Assembly: GCA_902826945.1 (NCBI GenBank)
Contig: CADEGS010000068.1
Coordinates: forward strand, 1-18,381
Length of the DNA: 18,381 nt
Direction: 5' to 3'
Origin: an uncultured bacterium
Lineage (GTDB): Bacteria; Planctomycetota; UBA1135; GCA-002686595
The translations under genes were made by a program, and so were the position numbers. Below the pieces are notes generated by a model, which saw only the letters and a list, made by a program, of their open reading frames with translations, was not told where the DNA came from and ran no database searches. Numbering within the stretch: the stretch's first letter is position 1; every line of letters starts with the position of its first letter. Shown here one piece after another: positions 7,976 to 15,656 of the stretch.

Positions 7976-10807
7976 TCAGCCGTCGTCCCGGCAGCGGTCC
8001 GCCTCCGCCTCGAGGGTGCGGCGCAGGGCCGGGAGCGAGGCGGAGCCGCGGTCGGGCAGGGCGTCGAGCGCGGCCAGCGCGCCGCCGAAGGCCTCGCAGG
8101 CGCGCTCGGTCCAGAGCCTGCGCTCCTCCGGCGTGGCGACCTGCGCGGCCCGCCGGCGGCTGAAGCTGCCGAGCCGGCCGCGCGCGCCCGCCAGGGCCCG
8201 CAGCCCGCGCGGCTCGGGCCGCCCGGCCGGGGCGGTGGCGGCGAAGGTCTCGATCGCCGCCTCCAGGCTGCGGCGCGCCTCGCTCCAGCGCTCGCCGGCC
8301 TCTTGGCTCTCCGCCAGGCCGACCAGCGCGTGCCCCAGGTCGTAGCGCAGGAAGGCGTCCCCTGGCCGCAGGGCGAGCAGCGCGCGCGCGAGGGCGACGC
8401 CCTCCTGCCCGAGCCGCTCGGCCTCCGCGGCCTCGCCCGCCGCGCGGCTCGCGTCGGCGGCGAGCAGGAGCGCGCGCAGCCGCTCCGCGCGCATCAGCTC
8501 GTCCTCCGGGTCGGCGCGCAGCAGGAGGTCGAGGTCCGCGAGCTGCTGCCGCGCCAGCGCGAGCGCGCCCGCGGCGTCGCCCTCCTCCAACTGCACGCGC
8601 GCCAGCGAGAGCCACAGGTGCTGCAGCGTGCGGCGCGTGGACGCGTCGTCGGGCGCGGCGCGCCGGGCCTCCTCGAGCAGCGCCAGCGCCTCCTGGAAGA
8701 CCAGGACGGCGGCGGCGTAGTCGCCGCGCTGGCGGCGCAGGTCGCCGAGCGAGAGGGAGACCTCGGCCAGGTCCATGCGCCGGCCCGCCGCGCCGGGCAC
8801 GCGCGCGAAGGCGGCGCGGCTCTGCGTCAGGAGCTCCTCCGCGCGCTCGAGCTCGCCCCACGCCAGCCGGTCGTCGCCGAGGCGGAACAGGGACGCGGCG
8901 AGCACGTGGTCGCGGCCCGCGTTGCTCGCCCGCGGCGGCTGCTCCCAGCCGCAGCGGCGTGCGGCGCTCTCGAAGCAGGCGCGCGCCTCGTCCTGGCGCC
9001 CGAGCAGCCGCAGCAGGTCGCCCTTCTGCAAGAGCGCCGAGCCGAGGCAGAAGTCGTGCGCGGGGTCGTCGGGGCTCTCCTCGACCAGGCCGCCGGCGAT
9101 CGCGAGCGCCTTCTCGAGGCTCGCCAGGGCCTCGGGCGCCTGCCCGAGGTTGTCGGCCTGGTCGTCGCACTGCACCTCCGCGATGCGCAGGTAGCCGCCG
9201 ACGAGCCCGCGGCGCAGCGCGACGTCGCGCGCGCCCTCCTCGGCCAGGCGGTCGAGGAAGCGCAGCCCCAGGCGCACGACCAGCTCGCGCGCGGGCAGCG
9301 CGCCGGCGAGCGGCACCAGCGCGCGGTGCACGTCGAAGATCAGGGTCGTCGCGAGCTCGCGCACGTCGTCGGCGCGGCGCTCGGTCGCCGCGCGCTGGCG
9401 CTCCGCCTCGCCGCGCGCTGCCTCCGCCTCGTCGCTGCGCTCGCGCAGCTCGGCGGCCAGCAGGCCGAGCTCCTCGGCGCGCGCGCGCGCCTCCGCGTGC
9501 TGCAGGGCGAGCTGCGCGTTCGCGCGACGCGCCGCGCGGTACTGCCACAGGCTGAGGCCGAGCCCGCCGACGAGCGCCGCCAGCACCAGCGCCGAGGAGG
9601 CGACCGCCAGCCGGTTGCGGCGCACGAACTTCGCCGCGCGGTAGCGCACGGTGGGAGGGCGCGCGACCACCGGCGCGCCGTCGAGGTGGCGGCGCAGGTC
9701 GGCCGCGAGCCCGGCCGCCGAGGCGTAGCGCCGGCGCGGCTCCTTGCGCAGCGCCTCGAGCACGATCGTGTCGAGGTCGCCCTCGAGCGCGCGCCGCAGC
9801 GCGCGCGGCGTGGTCGCGCGCCGCGCCGCGATCTCCGCCGCGCGCCCGTCCTGCGCCAGCGCCAGGCTCGGCCGCGGCGGCTGCACCTCGCACACGACGC
9901 GCTCGATCTCCGGCCAGGAGTTGGTCGCGAAGGCCAGCGGCCGCGTGCCGGCCAGCAGCTCGAAGAGGATCGCGCCCAGCGAGTACACGTCGCTCGCCAC
10001 GCCGATCGGCAGGCCGCGCACCTGCTCGGGGCTGGCGTAGGCAGGCGTCAGGAGGCGCAGCGGCGTCGCGGTCAGGTCCACGGTGGCGAAGCCGCGCTGC
10101 GGGTCGAGCACCTTGGCGATGCCGAAGTCGAGCAGCTTCGGCCGTCCGCTCGCGTCCACCAGCACGTTGTCCGGCTTCAGGTCGCGGTGCACGACCAGCG
10201 CGCGGTGCGCCTCGTCGACCGCGTCGCACACCTGCAGGAAGAGCTCGATGCGCTCGCGCACGCTGGAGCCCTGCGCGTCGCACCAGCGGTCGAGCGGCTC
10301 GCCCTCCACGAACTCGAGCACGAGGTAGGGGCGGCCGTCCTCGCTCATGCCGCCGTCCAGGAGGCGCGCGATGCCCGGGTGGTCGAGCCCGGCCAGCACC
10401 TGGCGCTCGCGCTCGAAGCGCCGCAGCACCTCCTCGGTGTCCATGCCGCGCTTGATCAGCTTCACCGCCACGCGCCGGCGGAACTGCCCGTCCGCGCGCA
10501 GCGCGAGGTAGACGCTGCCCATGCCGCCCGCGCCCACGCGGCGCAGGAGCTCGTAGGGGCCCAGACGGCGCGGCAGCACCTCGCCGGGCTCGGCTCCCCC
10601 CGGCGGGTCGGGCGCGTCGAGCGCGTCGATCCCGGCCTCGCCCGCGAGCAGCTCCAGGACCTCCGCGCCGAGCGGGGCGTCGCCGCGCGCCGCCGCGCGC
10701 ACGAAGGCCGCCCGCTCGCCTGCGGGGAGCGCCAGCGCGCCCTCGAGGATCGAGCGCACGGCCGACCAGCGCGCGCGCGCGGGCTCCGGCTCCGGCTTCA
10801 TCCTCAT
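7976..10807 (-). CDS. Membrane Ser/Thr protein kinase with C-terminal coiled coil and TPR-like sensor half
   Basis: The protein has 943 residues and begins MRMKPEPE; ATG 10807 is used, and ATG 10801 two codons later is also possible. A short helical domain (about 12-65) typical of planctomycete and acidobacterial kinases comes first. The kinase domain follows: glycine loop GAGGMGSV (92-99), Lys116 in VAVK, catalytic HRDLKPDN (207-214), DFG (227-229), activation-loop end YASPEQ (257-262) and DVYSLG (273-278). All residues needed for activity are present. One membrane helix lies at about 400-420, then a coiled coil to about 480 and a long Ala/Leu/Glu-rich helical region with TPR-like repeats, probably the outward-facing or partner-binding half. 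It converges on the ECF sigma factor gene, and such kinases are often found next to these sigma factors. The frame stays open far upstream on the same strand, but that stretch is non-coding shadow. Confidence 0.93.
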   Translation of the reverse strand: MRMKPEPEPARARWSAVRSILEGALALPAGERAAFVRAAARGDAPLGAEVLELLAGEAGIDALDAPDPPGGAEPGEVLPRRLGPYELLRRVGAGGMGSVYLALRADGQFRRRVAVKLIKRGMDTEEVLRRFERERQVLAGLDHPGIARLLDGGMSEDGRPYLVLEFVEGEPLDRWCDAQGSSVRERIELFLQVCDAVDEAHRALVVHRDLKPDNVLVDASGRPKLLDFGIAKVLDPQRGFATVDLTATPLRLLTPAYASPEQVRGLPIGVASDVYSLGAILFELLAGTRPLAFATNSWPEIERVVCEVQPPRPSLALAQDGRAAEIAARRATTPRALRRALEGDLDTIVLEALRKEPRRRYASAAGLAADLRRHLDGAPVVARPPTVRYRAAKFVRRNRLAVASSALVLAALVGGLGLSLWQYRAARRANAQLALQHAEARARAEELGLLAAELRERSDEAEAARGEAERQRAATERRADDVRELATTLIFDVHRALVPLAGALPARELVVRLGLRFLDRLAEEGARDVALRRGLVGGYLRIAEVQCDDQADNLGQAPEALASLEKALAIAGGLVEESPDDPAHDFCLGSALLQKGDLLRLLGRQDEARACFESAARRCGWEQPPRASNAGRDHVLAASLFRLGDDRLAWGELERAEELLTQSRAAFARVPGAAGRRMDLAEVSLSLGDLRRQRGDYAAAVLVFQEALALLEEARRAAPDDASTRRTLQHLWLSLARVQLEEGDAAGALALARQQLADLDLLLRADPEDELMRAERLRALLLAADASRAAGEAAEAERLGQEGVALARALLALRPGDAFLRYDLGHALVGLAESQEAGERWSEARRSLEAAIETFAATAPAGRPEPRGLRALAGARGRLGSFSRRRAAQVATPEERRLWTERACEAFGGALAALDALPDRGSASLPALRRTLEAEADRCRDDG

Positions 10808-10896
10808 GGGCGGAGTGTACGGCGACCGGGCGGGGCCGGGGCGCGCTGAGGCGGGCGCGTGGACGGCTCGTCGCGGCGGCTCTCCAATAGGAGCCG
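10808..10896. promoter_or_regulatory. Divergent intergenic region between kinase and SGNH hydrolase
   Basis: Promoters for both divergent genes should lie in these 89 bases, but I cannot identify -35/-10 boxes. Next to the SGNH gene start, CGGCTC (10877-10882) can pair with GAGCCG (10891-10896). This would partly cover the AGGAG ribosome binding site (10889-10893), which sits only three bases before the ATG. No good ribosome binding site precedes the kinase ATG. Confidence 0.35.
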
Positions 10897-12081
10897 ATGC
10901 CTCACGACCGGCTCCCCGCAGTCGGCGCGCCGCGTGCCGTGCCCACGGGGCGAGCGCGGCTCGCGCGCGCCTTCGCCGTCGCGCTGGCGAGCGCTTGCGC
11001 GACGCTCGCGGTGGCCGACCTCGTGCTGCGCCTGCGCCCGCCGAGCACGCCGGGGCGCTACCGCCTGCTCGTGCAGGACGCCGACGGCGGCCGGACGCAG
11101 TCGGGAACGGGACACGATCCCTACCTGCGCCACCGCGAGTCGCGCGGCACGTCCGACGAGCTCGTCTACGAGCTGCGGCCGGACGTCCGCCTGCGCTACG
11201 AGTATCCGCCCGGCGGTCGTCCCTACCTCGACGCGGGCAACGGTGTCGAGGCGCGCACGAACGCCAGCGGCCGGCGCGGGCCGGACGTCGCGCGCGAGAA
11301 GCCCGCGCGCACGTGGCGCGTGGCGGTCGTCGGCGACTCGAACACGTTCGGCCACGGCGTGCCCGAGGAGGCGACCTGGGCGCGCGCGCTCGAGCGCGAC
11401 CTCGCGGCGCGGCTCGCGCCGGCCGGCCTCGCCTGCGAGGTGCTGAACGGCGGCGTCCCCGGCTACGACGTGCGCGACTGCGCGGCGTACCTGCGCGAGC
11501 GGCTGCTCGCCTACGACCCCGACGTGGTCGTGTACGGCTTCTTCCTGAACGACGTCCTCGACGGCGCGTCGCTGCTCGAGCTGCCGGAGTTCCGCGAGCG
11601 GGCGCGCGCGTTCCACGAGCGCTTCGGCGATCGGATCGGCGTCGAGAGCCCCGCGCGCGGCCTGTTCGCGCTCGTCGCGTCGCTGCGCGCGCGCCGCGCG
11701 TACGCGGCGCTGGTCGTCTCGCTCTACCGGGCGGCGTTCCGGCCCGAGTCTCCCGCGTGGCGCGCGTGCGCGGCGCGGATCCTCGCCATGCGCGCGGGCG
11801 TCGAGGCCCGGGGCGGTCGCTTCGTGCTCCTGGTCCTGCCGCAGCTCTTCGCGATGGGGGCGGACTACCCGCTGGACGAGGCGCACGCGACGATCCGCGC
11901 CTGGGGCGCGCAGCACGGCGTGCGCGTCGTGGACGCCCTGGAGCTCCTGCGCGCGCACGATGCGGCCGAGCTGCGCGTCCACCCGCGGGACGCGCACTAC
12001 GACGAGGTCGCGCATGCGCTCGTCGCGCGCGCCGCGGCGCCCGCCTGCCTGCCCGGGCCCGCGCCGGGATCCGGCGGCTGA
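10897..12081 (+). CDS. Membrane-anchored SGNH/GDSL-type hydrolase or acyl-esterase
   Basis: The protein has 394 residues. One N-terminal hydrophobic helix (about 23-46) suggests export with a membrane anchor. The SGNH blocks are present: block I VAVVGDSNTFG (143-152) with nucleophile Ser148, block II NGGVPGY with Gly186, block III VVYGFFLNDV with Asn218, and block V HPRDAHYDEVAHAL with Asp365 and His367. The fold suits esterases, lipases and carbohydrate O-acetyl esterases or transferases; the substrate is unknown. A non-catalytic domain of about 90 residues lies between the anchor and block I. The ATG follows an AGGAG at unusually short spacing. The gene stands alone: it is divergent from the kinase and convergent with the alpha/beta hydrolase. 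Confidence 0.88.
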   Translation: MPHDRLPAVGAPRAVPTGRARLARAFAVALASACATLAVADLVLRLRPPSTPGRYRLLVQDADGGRTQSGTGHDPYLRHRESRGTSDELVYELRPDVRLRYEYPPGGRPYLDAGNGVEARTNASGRRGPDVAREKPARTWRVAVVGDSNTFGHGVPEEATWARALERDLAARLAPAGLACEVLNGGVPGYDVRDCAAYLRERLLAYDPDVVVYGFFLNDVLDGASLLELPEFRERARAFHERFGDRIGVESPARGLFALVASLRARRAYAALVVSLYRAAFRPESPAWRACAARILAMRAGVEARGGRFVLLVLPQLFAMGADYPLDEAHATIRAWGAQHGVRVVDALELLRAHDAAELRVHPRDAHYDEVAHALVARAAAPACLPGPAPGSGG

Positions 12082-12093
12082 GGCGCGCGCGGC

Positions 12094-12801
12094 TCAATCC
12101 GGCCAGGTCTCGCGCTCCCAGGCGTCGCAGCGCTCGAGCAGGGCCTCGCGCACGGCGTCGTCGGAGCGGCCGCTCCGGCGCGGCACCCGGAAGGAGTGGT
12201 CGGCGTCCTCGAACACCGCCAGCGTGGCGCGGCCGCCCCAGCGCGCGAGCGCCGCGCGCAGGAGGTCCAGGTCGCACAGGTCGTCGCGCGTGCCCTGCAG
12301 GAAGAGCGCGGGCTGCGCGATCGCGGCGAAGTGCTCGGCGCGCGCCGACGAGGGCCTGCGCGGCGCGTGCAGCGGGAAGCCGAAGAAGAGCAGCCCGTCG
12401 CAGGCGACGCCCTTGGCGGCCAGGTGGCTCGCCATGCGGCCGCCCATCGACTTGCCGGCGAGCAGCAGGCGCCGCGCGGGGAAGAGCTCGCGCAGCCGCG
12501 CGGCGGCGGCGGCGTGCGCCTCCTCGAGCACCGGCGCGCGGTCCGGCGCGCGCCGCGGACCGCCGGCCCGCGCGCGCTCCTGGTAGGGGTAGTCGAAGCG
12601 CAGCACGGGGAAGCCGCGCCGCGCCAGGCCCTCGGCGAGGGCGGCCTGGAAGGGGGCGTCCATCGGCAGGCCGGCGCCGTTCGCGAGCAGAAGGACGGCG
12701 CGCCCGGCGTCCCGCGCGGGCTCGTCGAGGAGCCCGCCGAGCGCCGCCAGAGGACCGCGCGGGAGCGGGATCTCGATGCTCCGCGGGCTCCGGGCCTGCA
12801 T
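12094..12801 (-). CDS. Alpha/beta hydrolase of the Tex30/KANL3 (dienelactone-hydrolase-like) type
   Basis: The 235-residue protein shows the fold landmarks: LLLANGAGLPMDAPF (37-51, oxyanion-hole strand and loop), FDYPYQ (69-74), the nucleophile elbow GKSMGG with Ser118, the acidic residue near GTRDD (170-174, Asp173 or Asp174) and the catalytic histidine in EDADHSF (His202). GKSMGGRMAS with DYPYQERARAG is characteristic of the small cytosolic family related to mammalian TEX30. The substrate is not established for bacterial members. No signal peptide is present. It is transcribed divergently from a DNA methyltransferase with only 20 bases between start codons. The stop lies 12 bases from the stop of the SGNH hydrolase, too close for a full terminator between them. 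Confidence 0.9.
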   Translation of the reverse strand: MQARSPRSIEIPLPRGPLAALGGLLDEPARDAGRAVLLLANGAGLPMDAPFQAALAEGLARRGFPVLRFDYPYQERARAGGPRRAPDRAPVLEEAHAAAAARLRELFPARRLLLAGKSMGGRMASHLAAKGVACDGLLFFGFPLHAPRRPSSARAEHFAAIAQPALFLQGTRDDLCDLDLLRAALARWGGRATLAVFEDADHSFRVPRRSGRSDDAVREALLERCDAWERETWPD

Positions 12802-12821
12802 GGCCGCTACCGTAGCAGACG
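12802..12821. promoter_or_regulatory. Very short divergent gap with central palindrome
   Basis: The two start codons are 20 bases apart. A perfect GCTAC-C-GTAGC palindrome occupies 12806-12816, almost exactly in the middle. It may be a shared operator or initiation element, or chance. No space exists for two separate promoters within the gap. Confidence 0.35.
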
Positions 12822-13505
12822 ATGCGCGAGAAGCCGCTGCGCCTGCAGACCACCACGCTCTGGTACCACCCCTCGCAGCAGTACGGCGAGCAGCCGATGG
12901 GCGACCCGCGCTTCGCGGGCCGCACGCCGGCGTACGTGATCTGGAACGTGCTCCAGCGCTACACGCGCGCGGGCGACCTGGTCGTGGACCCGTTCTGCGG
13001 CGGGGGCACGACGCTGGACGTGGCGCGCTCGCTCGGGCGCGAGGCGCTCGGCTTCGACGTCGCGCCGCAGCGCGACGAGATCCGGCGCGCCGACGCGCGC
13101 GACCTGCCGCTCGAGGACGGCCGCGCCGACTTCTTCTTCCTCGACCCGCCGTACTCGACGCACCTGCGCTACTCGGGCGCCGGCGAGTGCATCGGGACGC
13201 TGGACGCCTTCGAGGAGGGCTACTTCGAGGCCATGGACGCCGCCTTCGGCGAGGTCGAGCGCTGCCTCGCGCCGCGCCGCTACCTGGCGGTCTACTGCTC
13301 GGACACGTTCAAGAAGAAGAAGGGCTTCGTCGGCATCGGGACGCGCTTCGCCGCGCTGCTCGCCGCCCGCTTCCGGCCGGTGGACCACGTGGCGGTCGTG
13401 CGCGGCAACCGCAAGCTCGAGAACCCGCGCTTCCACCGCGTCGCCGCGGAGGACAACGTCTTCCTGCGCGGCTTCAACCACCTGCTCCTGTTCAAGAAGG
13501 AGTAG
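12822..13505 (+). CDS. Small orphan SAM-dependent DNA methyltransferase (N4/N6-type)
   Basis: The 227-residue protein has the cofactor motif VVDPFCGGGTTLDVARSLGREALGFDV (54-80) and the catalytic motif FLDPPY (106-111), in the order I then IV. This order is like gamma- or alpha-class amino-methyltransferases and Trm11/UPF0020 enzymes, and unlike beta-class DNA methyltransferases. DPPY fits methylation of an exocyclic amino group. The C-terminal half (VVRGNRKLENPRFHRVAAEDNVFLRGFNHLLLFKK) resembles small phage- and clostridial-type DNA methylases. There is no THUMP RNA-binding domain and no obvious large target-recognition domain. No restriction enzyme or specificity subunit is nearby, so it is an orphan. 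An RNA substrate is the main alternative. An internal ATG at codon 26 is a possible start, but the residues before it (TTTLWYHPSQQYG) look conserved. Confidence 0.82.
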   Translation: MREKPLRLQTTTLWYHPSQQYGEQPMGDPRFAGRTPAYVIWNVLQRYTRAGDLVVDPFCGGGTTLDVARSLGREALGFDVAPQRDEIRRADARDLPLEDGRADFFFLDPPYSTHLRYSGAGECIGTLDAFEEGYFEAMDAAFGEVERCLAPRRYLAVYCSDTFKKKKGFVGIGTRFAALLAARFRPVDHVAVVRGNRKLENPRFHRVAAEDNVFLRGFNHLLLFKKE

Positions 13506-13523
13506 GCGCCGCGCGCGCGGCGC
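13506..13523. terminator. GC palindrome at convergent junction
   Basis: An 18-base perfect palindrome, GCGCCGCGCGCGCGGCGC, starts directly after the methyltransferase TAG and touches the stop codon of the converging gene. In RNA it could form a short hairpin on either strand. The terminator role is inferred from position. Confidence 0.35.
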
Positions 13524-14512
13524 TACCCGCGCGCCTCGACCGCGAGCGTGTACTCGATCGTGCCGGCGAACGAGCGCGTCTGGCGCAGCTCGGCCTCCTC
13601 GCCGTCGGGGCCGTGCATGGTCGCGGTCTCGCTGACCTCGAGCGTGGCGTCGGCGTGGAGCTCGGCCGCGTGCAGGCGGCCCTCCTCGACGGCCCACAGC
13701 ACCGTGCCCTCGATCGTGCGCTCCAGGGTCGTCTCGCGCTCGGCCTCCTGGCCGCCGGGGCCCTCGACCTGGCGCGTGGCGCTCGAGCGCGCCTCGATCG
13801 TGACGTGCAGGCGCGCCACGCGCACGCCGTCCTCGTCGCCCAGGCCGTCGAGGCGCACCTTGGCCGTGCCCTCCAGGTTGTCCACCAGCTCGCGGTCGCC
13901 CGCGACGTCGTCGGGATCGACCTCCGCGTCCTCCTCGTAGAAGTGCAGGAAGCCGCCCGGCCACATCAGGCGCGCGTAGGCGTCCACCTCGACCTCCCAC
14001 TCCTCGCCCGGCTCGACCTCGCGGCCGGGCAGGAGCTGGCGCAGGTCCATGTCCTCGATCAGGTCGTCGAGCGTCTCCTCGGGCAGCGACTCGCCCTCGT
14101 CGGCGCTCGCCTCGTAGACCTCGTCGTCCTCCTTCCACTGGAAGACGACCGTGGCGCCCTCGAGGTCGCAGCGCGACTCGCGCTCGAGGTCGTCCTCGCC
14201 GGGAGCGCTGTAGCGCACGTCGCGCCCGAGCTCGTCGAAGCGGCGCTTCAGCCGCGTCGGCCGGCCGCCTTCGACGTCGACGAGCGTGTCCGTCACGACG
14301 ATGTGCTCGCTCGATTCGATCTCCAGCTCGGGCGCGTCGCCGTGCGGGATCTCCTCGCCGTCGATCTCGATCGCGAGCGAGTCCAGCGCGTACGAGGCGC
14401 GCGAGTCGAAGGTGCGCACGAGCTCGGCGCCCTCCGCGGGGGCGTAGACGATCTCCTCGGGAGCGCCCGCGACGAGCACGCTCGCCGCGATGGACAGCAG
14501 GGGAACGCGCAT
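13523..14512 (-). CDS. Acidic secreted protein of unknown function, last gene of the Gld-like operon
   Basis: The 329-residue protein begins with a signal peptide (MRVPLLSIAASVLVAGAPEE, cleavage probably near residue 17). The mature protein is rich in Asp and Glu, with clusters such as WKEDDEVYEASADEGESLPEETLDDLIEDMD and HFYEEDAEVDPDD. Alternating polar/hydrophobic stretches suggest a beta-rich fold. The pattern of a central PGEEWEV segment followed by GTAKVRLDGLGDEDGVRVARLHV resembles DUF6263-like secreted proteins, but I cannot confirm a family. It starts 10 bases after the stop of the DUF4340 gene, so it is almost certainly in the same transcript. A periplasmic or surface partner, or a cargo, of the transport operon is plausible but unproven. 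Confidence 0.75.
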   Translation of the reverse strand: MRVPLLSIAASVLVAGAPEEIVYAPAEGAELVRTFDSRASYALDSLAIEIDGEEIPHGDAPELEIESSEHIVVTDTLVDVEGGRPTRLKRRFDELGRDVRYSAPGEDDLERESRCDLEGATVVFQWKEDDEVYEASADEGESLPEETLDDLIEDMDLRQLLPGREVEPGEEWEVEVDAYARLMWPGGFLHFYEEDAEVDPDDVAGDRELVDNLEGTAKVRLDGLGDEDGVRVARLHVTIEARSSATRQVEGPGGQEAERETTLERTIEGTVLWAVEEGRLHAAELHADATLEVSETATMHGPDGEEAELRQTRSFAGTIEYTLAVEARG

Positions 14513-14522
14513 GCGGGGTCGC

Positions 14523-15656
14523 TCACTCGCCGGCGTCGGCCGGCTCGTCCGTGGTCTCGGGGGCCGCCGGGTCCTCCGGCGTCTCGGGCGGGGCGACGTC
14601 GGTCAAGAGGTCGCCCGCGGTCTTGTCGATGCTCTGCACCTTGAACTCGGGCAGCTGGTACGCCCAGCGGTCGAACGTGCGCTGCAGCGCGCGCGCCTCG
14701 ACCTGGGCGTGGGGCGGATCGGCCGCGGCGCCCTCCGCCGCGTCCGCCGCGCCCGCGTCGGCCGCGGCGTCGTAAGAGGCGGTGAGCCGCGCCCAGTCCT
14801 TGTCCTCGACGCGCGCGATCTCGACCGTGACGACCAGGCCGTCGTCGCAGACGTAGGTCGCCTTCACCTCGGGCGCGGCCGTGAAGTCCACCTCGGCGAG
14901 CGGCCGCACGTCGTCCAGGCGCAGGTAGCCGAGCGCGGTGGCCGGCCCGTTCGCGACGCCTTCGAACTGCGGTTCCTTGCCGGCGGGCACGTCGAGCACC
15001 TCGTAGGTCCTCGTGTCGCCCACGCGCGCGATCTTCACGGTCTCGCCGTCGGGCTGCTCGATCGAGAGCGTGCGCACCTTGCCCGCGTCGAGCTTGACGA
15101 CGTCGCGCTGGATCCAGCTCATCGGGTCGGCCTCGAAGGTGAGGCGCCCGCGGCACTGCCAGGTCTCGGGATGGCCCGCGAAGCGCACGAAGACCGTGGC
15201 CGTGCGGCCGCGGTAGCGGGTGTTGCCGACGAAGAGGTCGGCGATCGTCGCGCCGTCCGCGTCGCGCAGGATCACCTGCTTGGCGGGCGAGCCCTCGAGC
15301 GCGGGGTCTTGCACGCCCATGCGCGGGTAGTTGTCGGGGCGCGCCGAGAGCACGGCCAGCGGCTCGAGCTCGGCCAGGCGCACGACCAGGTCCTTCACCT
15401 TCTCGAAGTCCACCGGGTAGCCGGCGCGGTCGGAGAGGCCCCAGCCCTCCGGCCCCTTCTTCACGCGGAAGCGATCGTCGTGCCCGGCGATCTCGACCTC
15501 GGCCACGGCGTTGACGCGCTCCGAGAAGCTCGGGTAGGCGGCGAGCGCCTCGGGGCTCAGCCCGGCGGGGGCCGCGCCCGGGCGCGAGGAGAGGTAGGCG
15601 ACGACCACGGCCACCAGCGTGACGGCAGCCAGCACGGCGAGACTCCTGGGCTTCAC
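14523..15656 (-). CDS. DUF4340 domain protein of a Gld-type ABC export operon
   Basis: The 377-residue protein starts at GTG 15656, which overlaps the TGA of the upstream GldG-like gene (GTGA), so translation is coupled. An N-terminal membrane helix (about 6-22) anchors a periplasmic domain. The domain shows the DUF4340 pattern: a VAEVEIAGHDDRFRVKKGPEGWGLSDR segment (a residue-by-residue comparison of the reduced lysine/tryptophan strand), YPVDFEKVKDLVVRLAELE, then YPRMGVQDPALEGSPAKQVILRDADG and FVGNTRYRGRTATVFVR. The C-terminus is an acidic, Pro/Thr-rich tail. DUF4340 proteins are commonly encoded directly after GldF/GldG-like transporter genes; their exact role is unknown, presumably part of the envelope complex. 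Confidence 0.88.
   Translation of the reverse strand: MKPRSLAVLAAVTLVAVVVAYLSSRPGAAPAGLSPEALAAYPSFSERVNAVAEVEIAGHDDRFRVKKGPEGWGLSDRAGYPVDFEKVKDLVVRLAELEPLAVLSARPDNYPRMGVQDPALEGSPAKQVILRDADGATIADLFVGNTRYRGRTATVFVRFAGHPETWQCRGRLTFEADPMSWIQRDVVKLDAGKVRTLSIEQPDGETVKIARVGDTRTYEVLDVPAGKEPQFEGVANGPATALGYLRLDDVRPLAEVDFTAAPEVKATYVCDDGLVVTVEIARVEDKDWARLTASYDAAADAGAADAAEGAAADPPHAQVEARALQRTFDRWAYQLPEFKVQSIDKTAGDLLTDVAPPETPEDPAAPETTDEPADAGE

Noticed and set aside
10808..12925. Open minus-strand reading of about 700 codons continuing upstream of the kinase start
   Set aside because: It runs antisense to the SGNH hydrolase and in another frame of the alpha/beta hydrolase, is dominated by Arg, Ala, Pro and Gly, and shows no domain. 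Stops are rare by chance at this GC content.
12822..13505. Restriction-modification system
   Set aside because: Neighbouring genes are an alpha/beta hydrolase and an acidic secreted protein; no nuclease or specificity gene is present.
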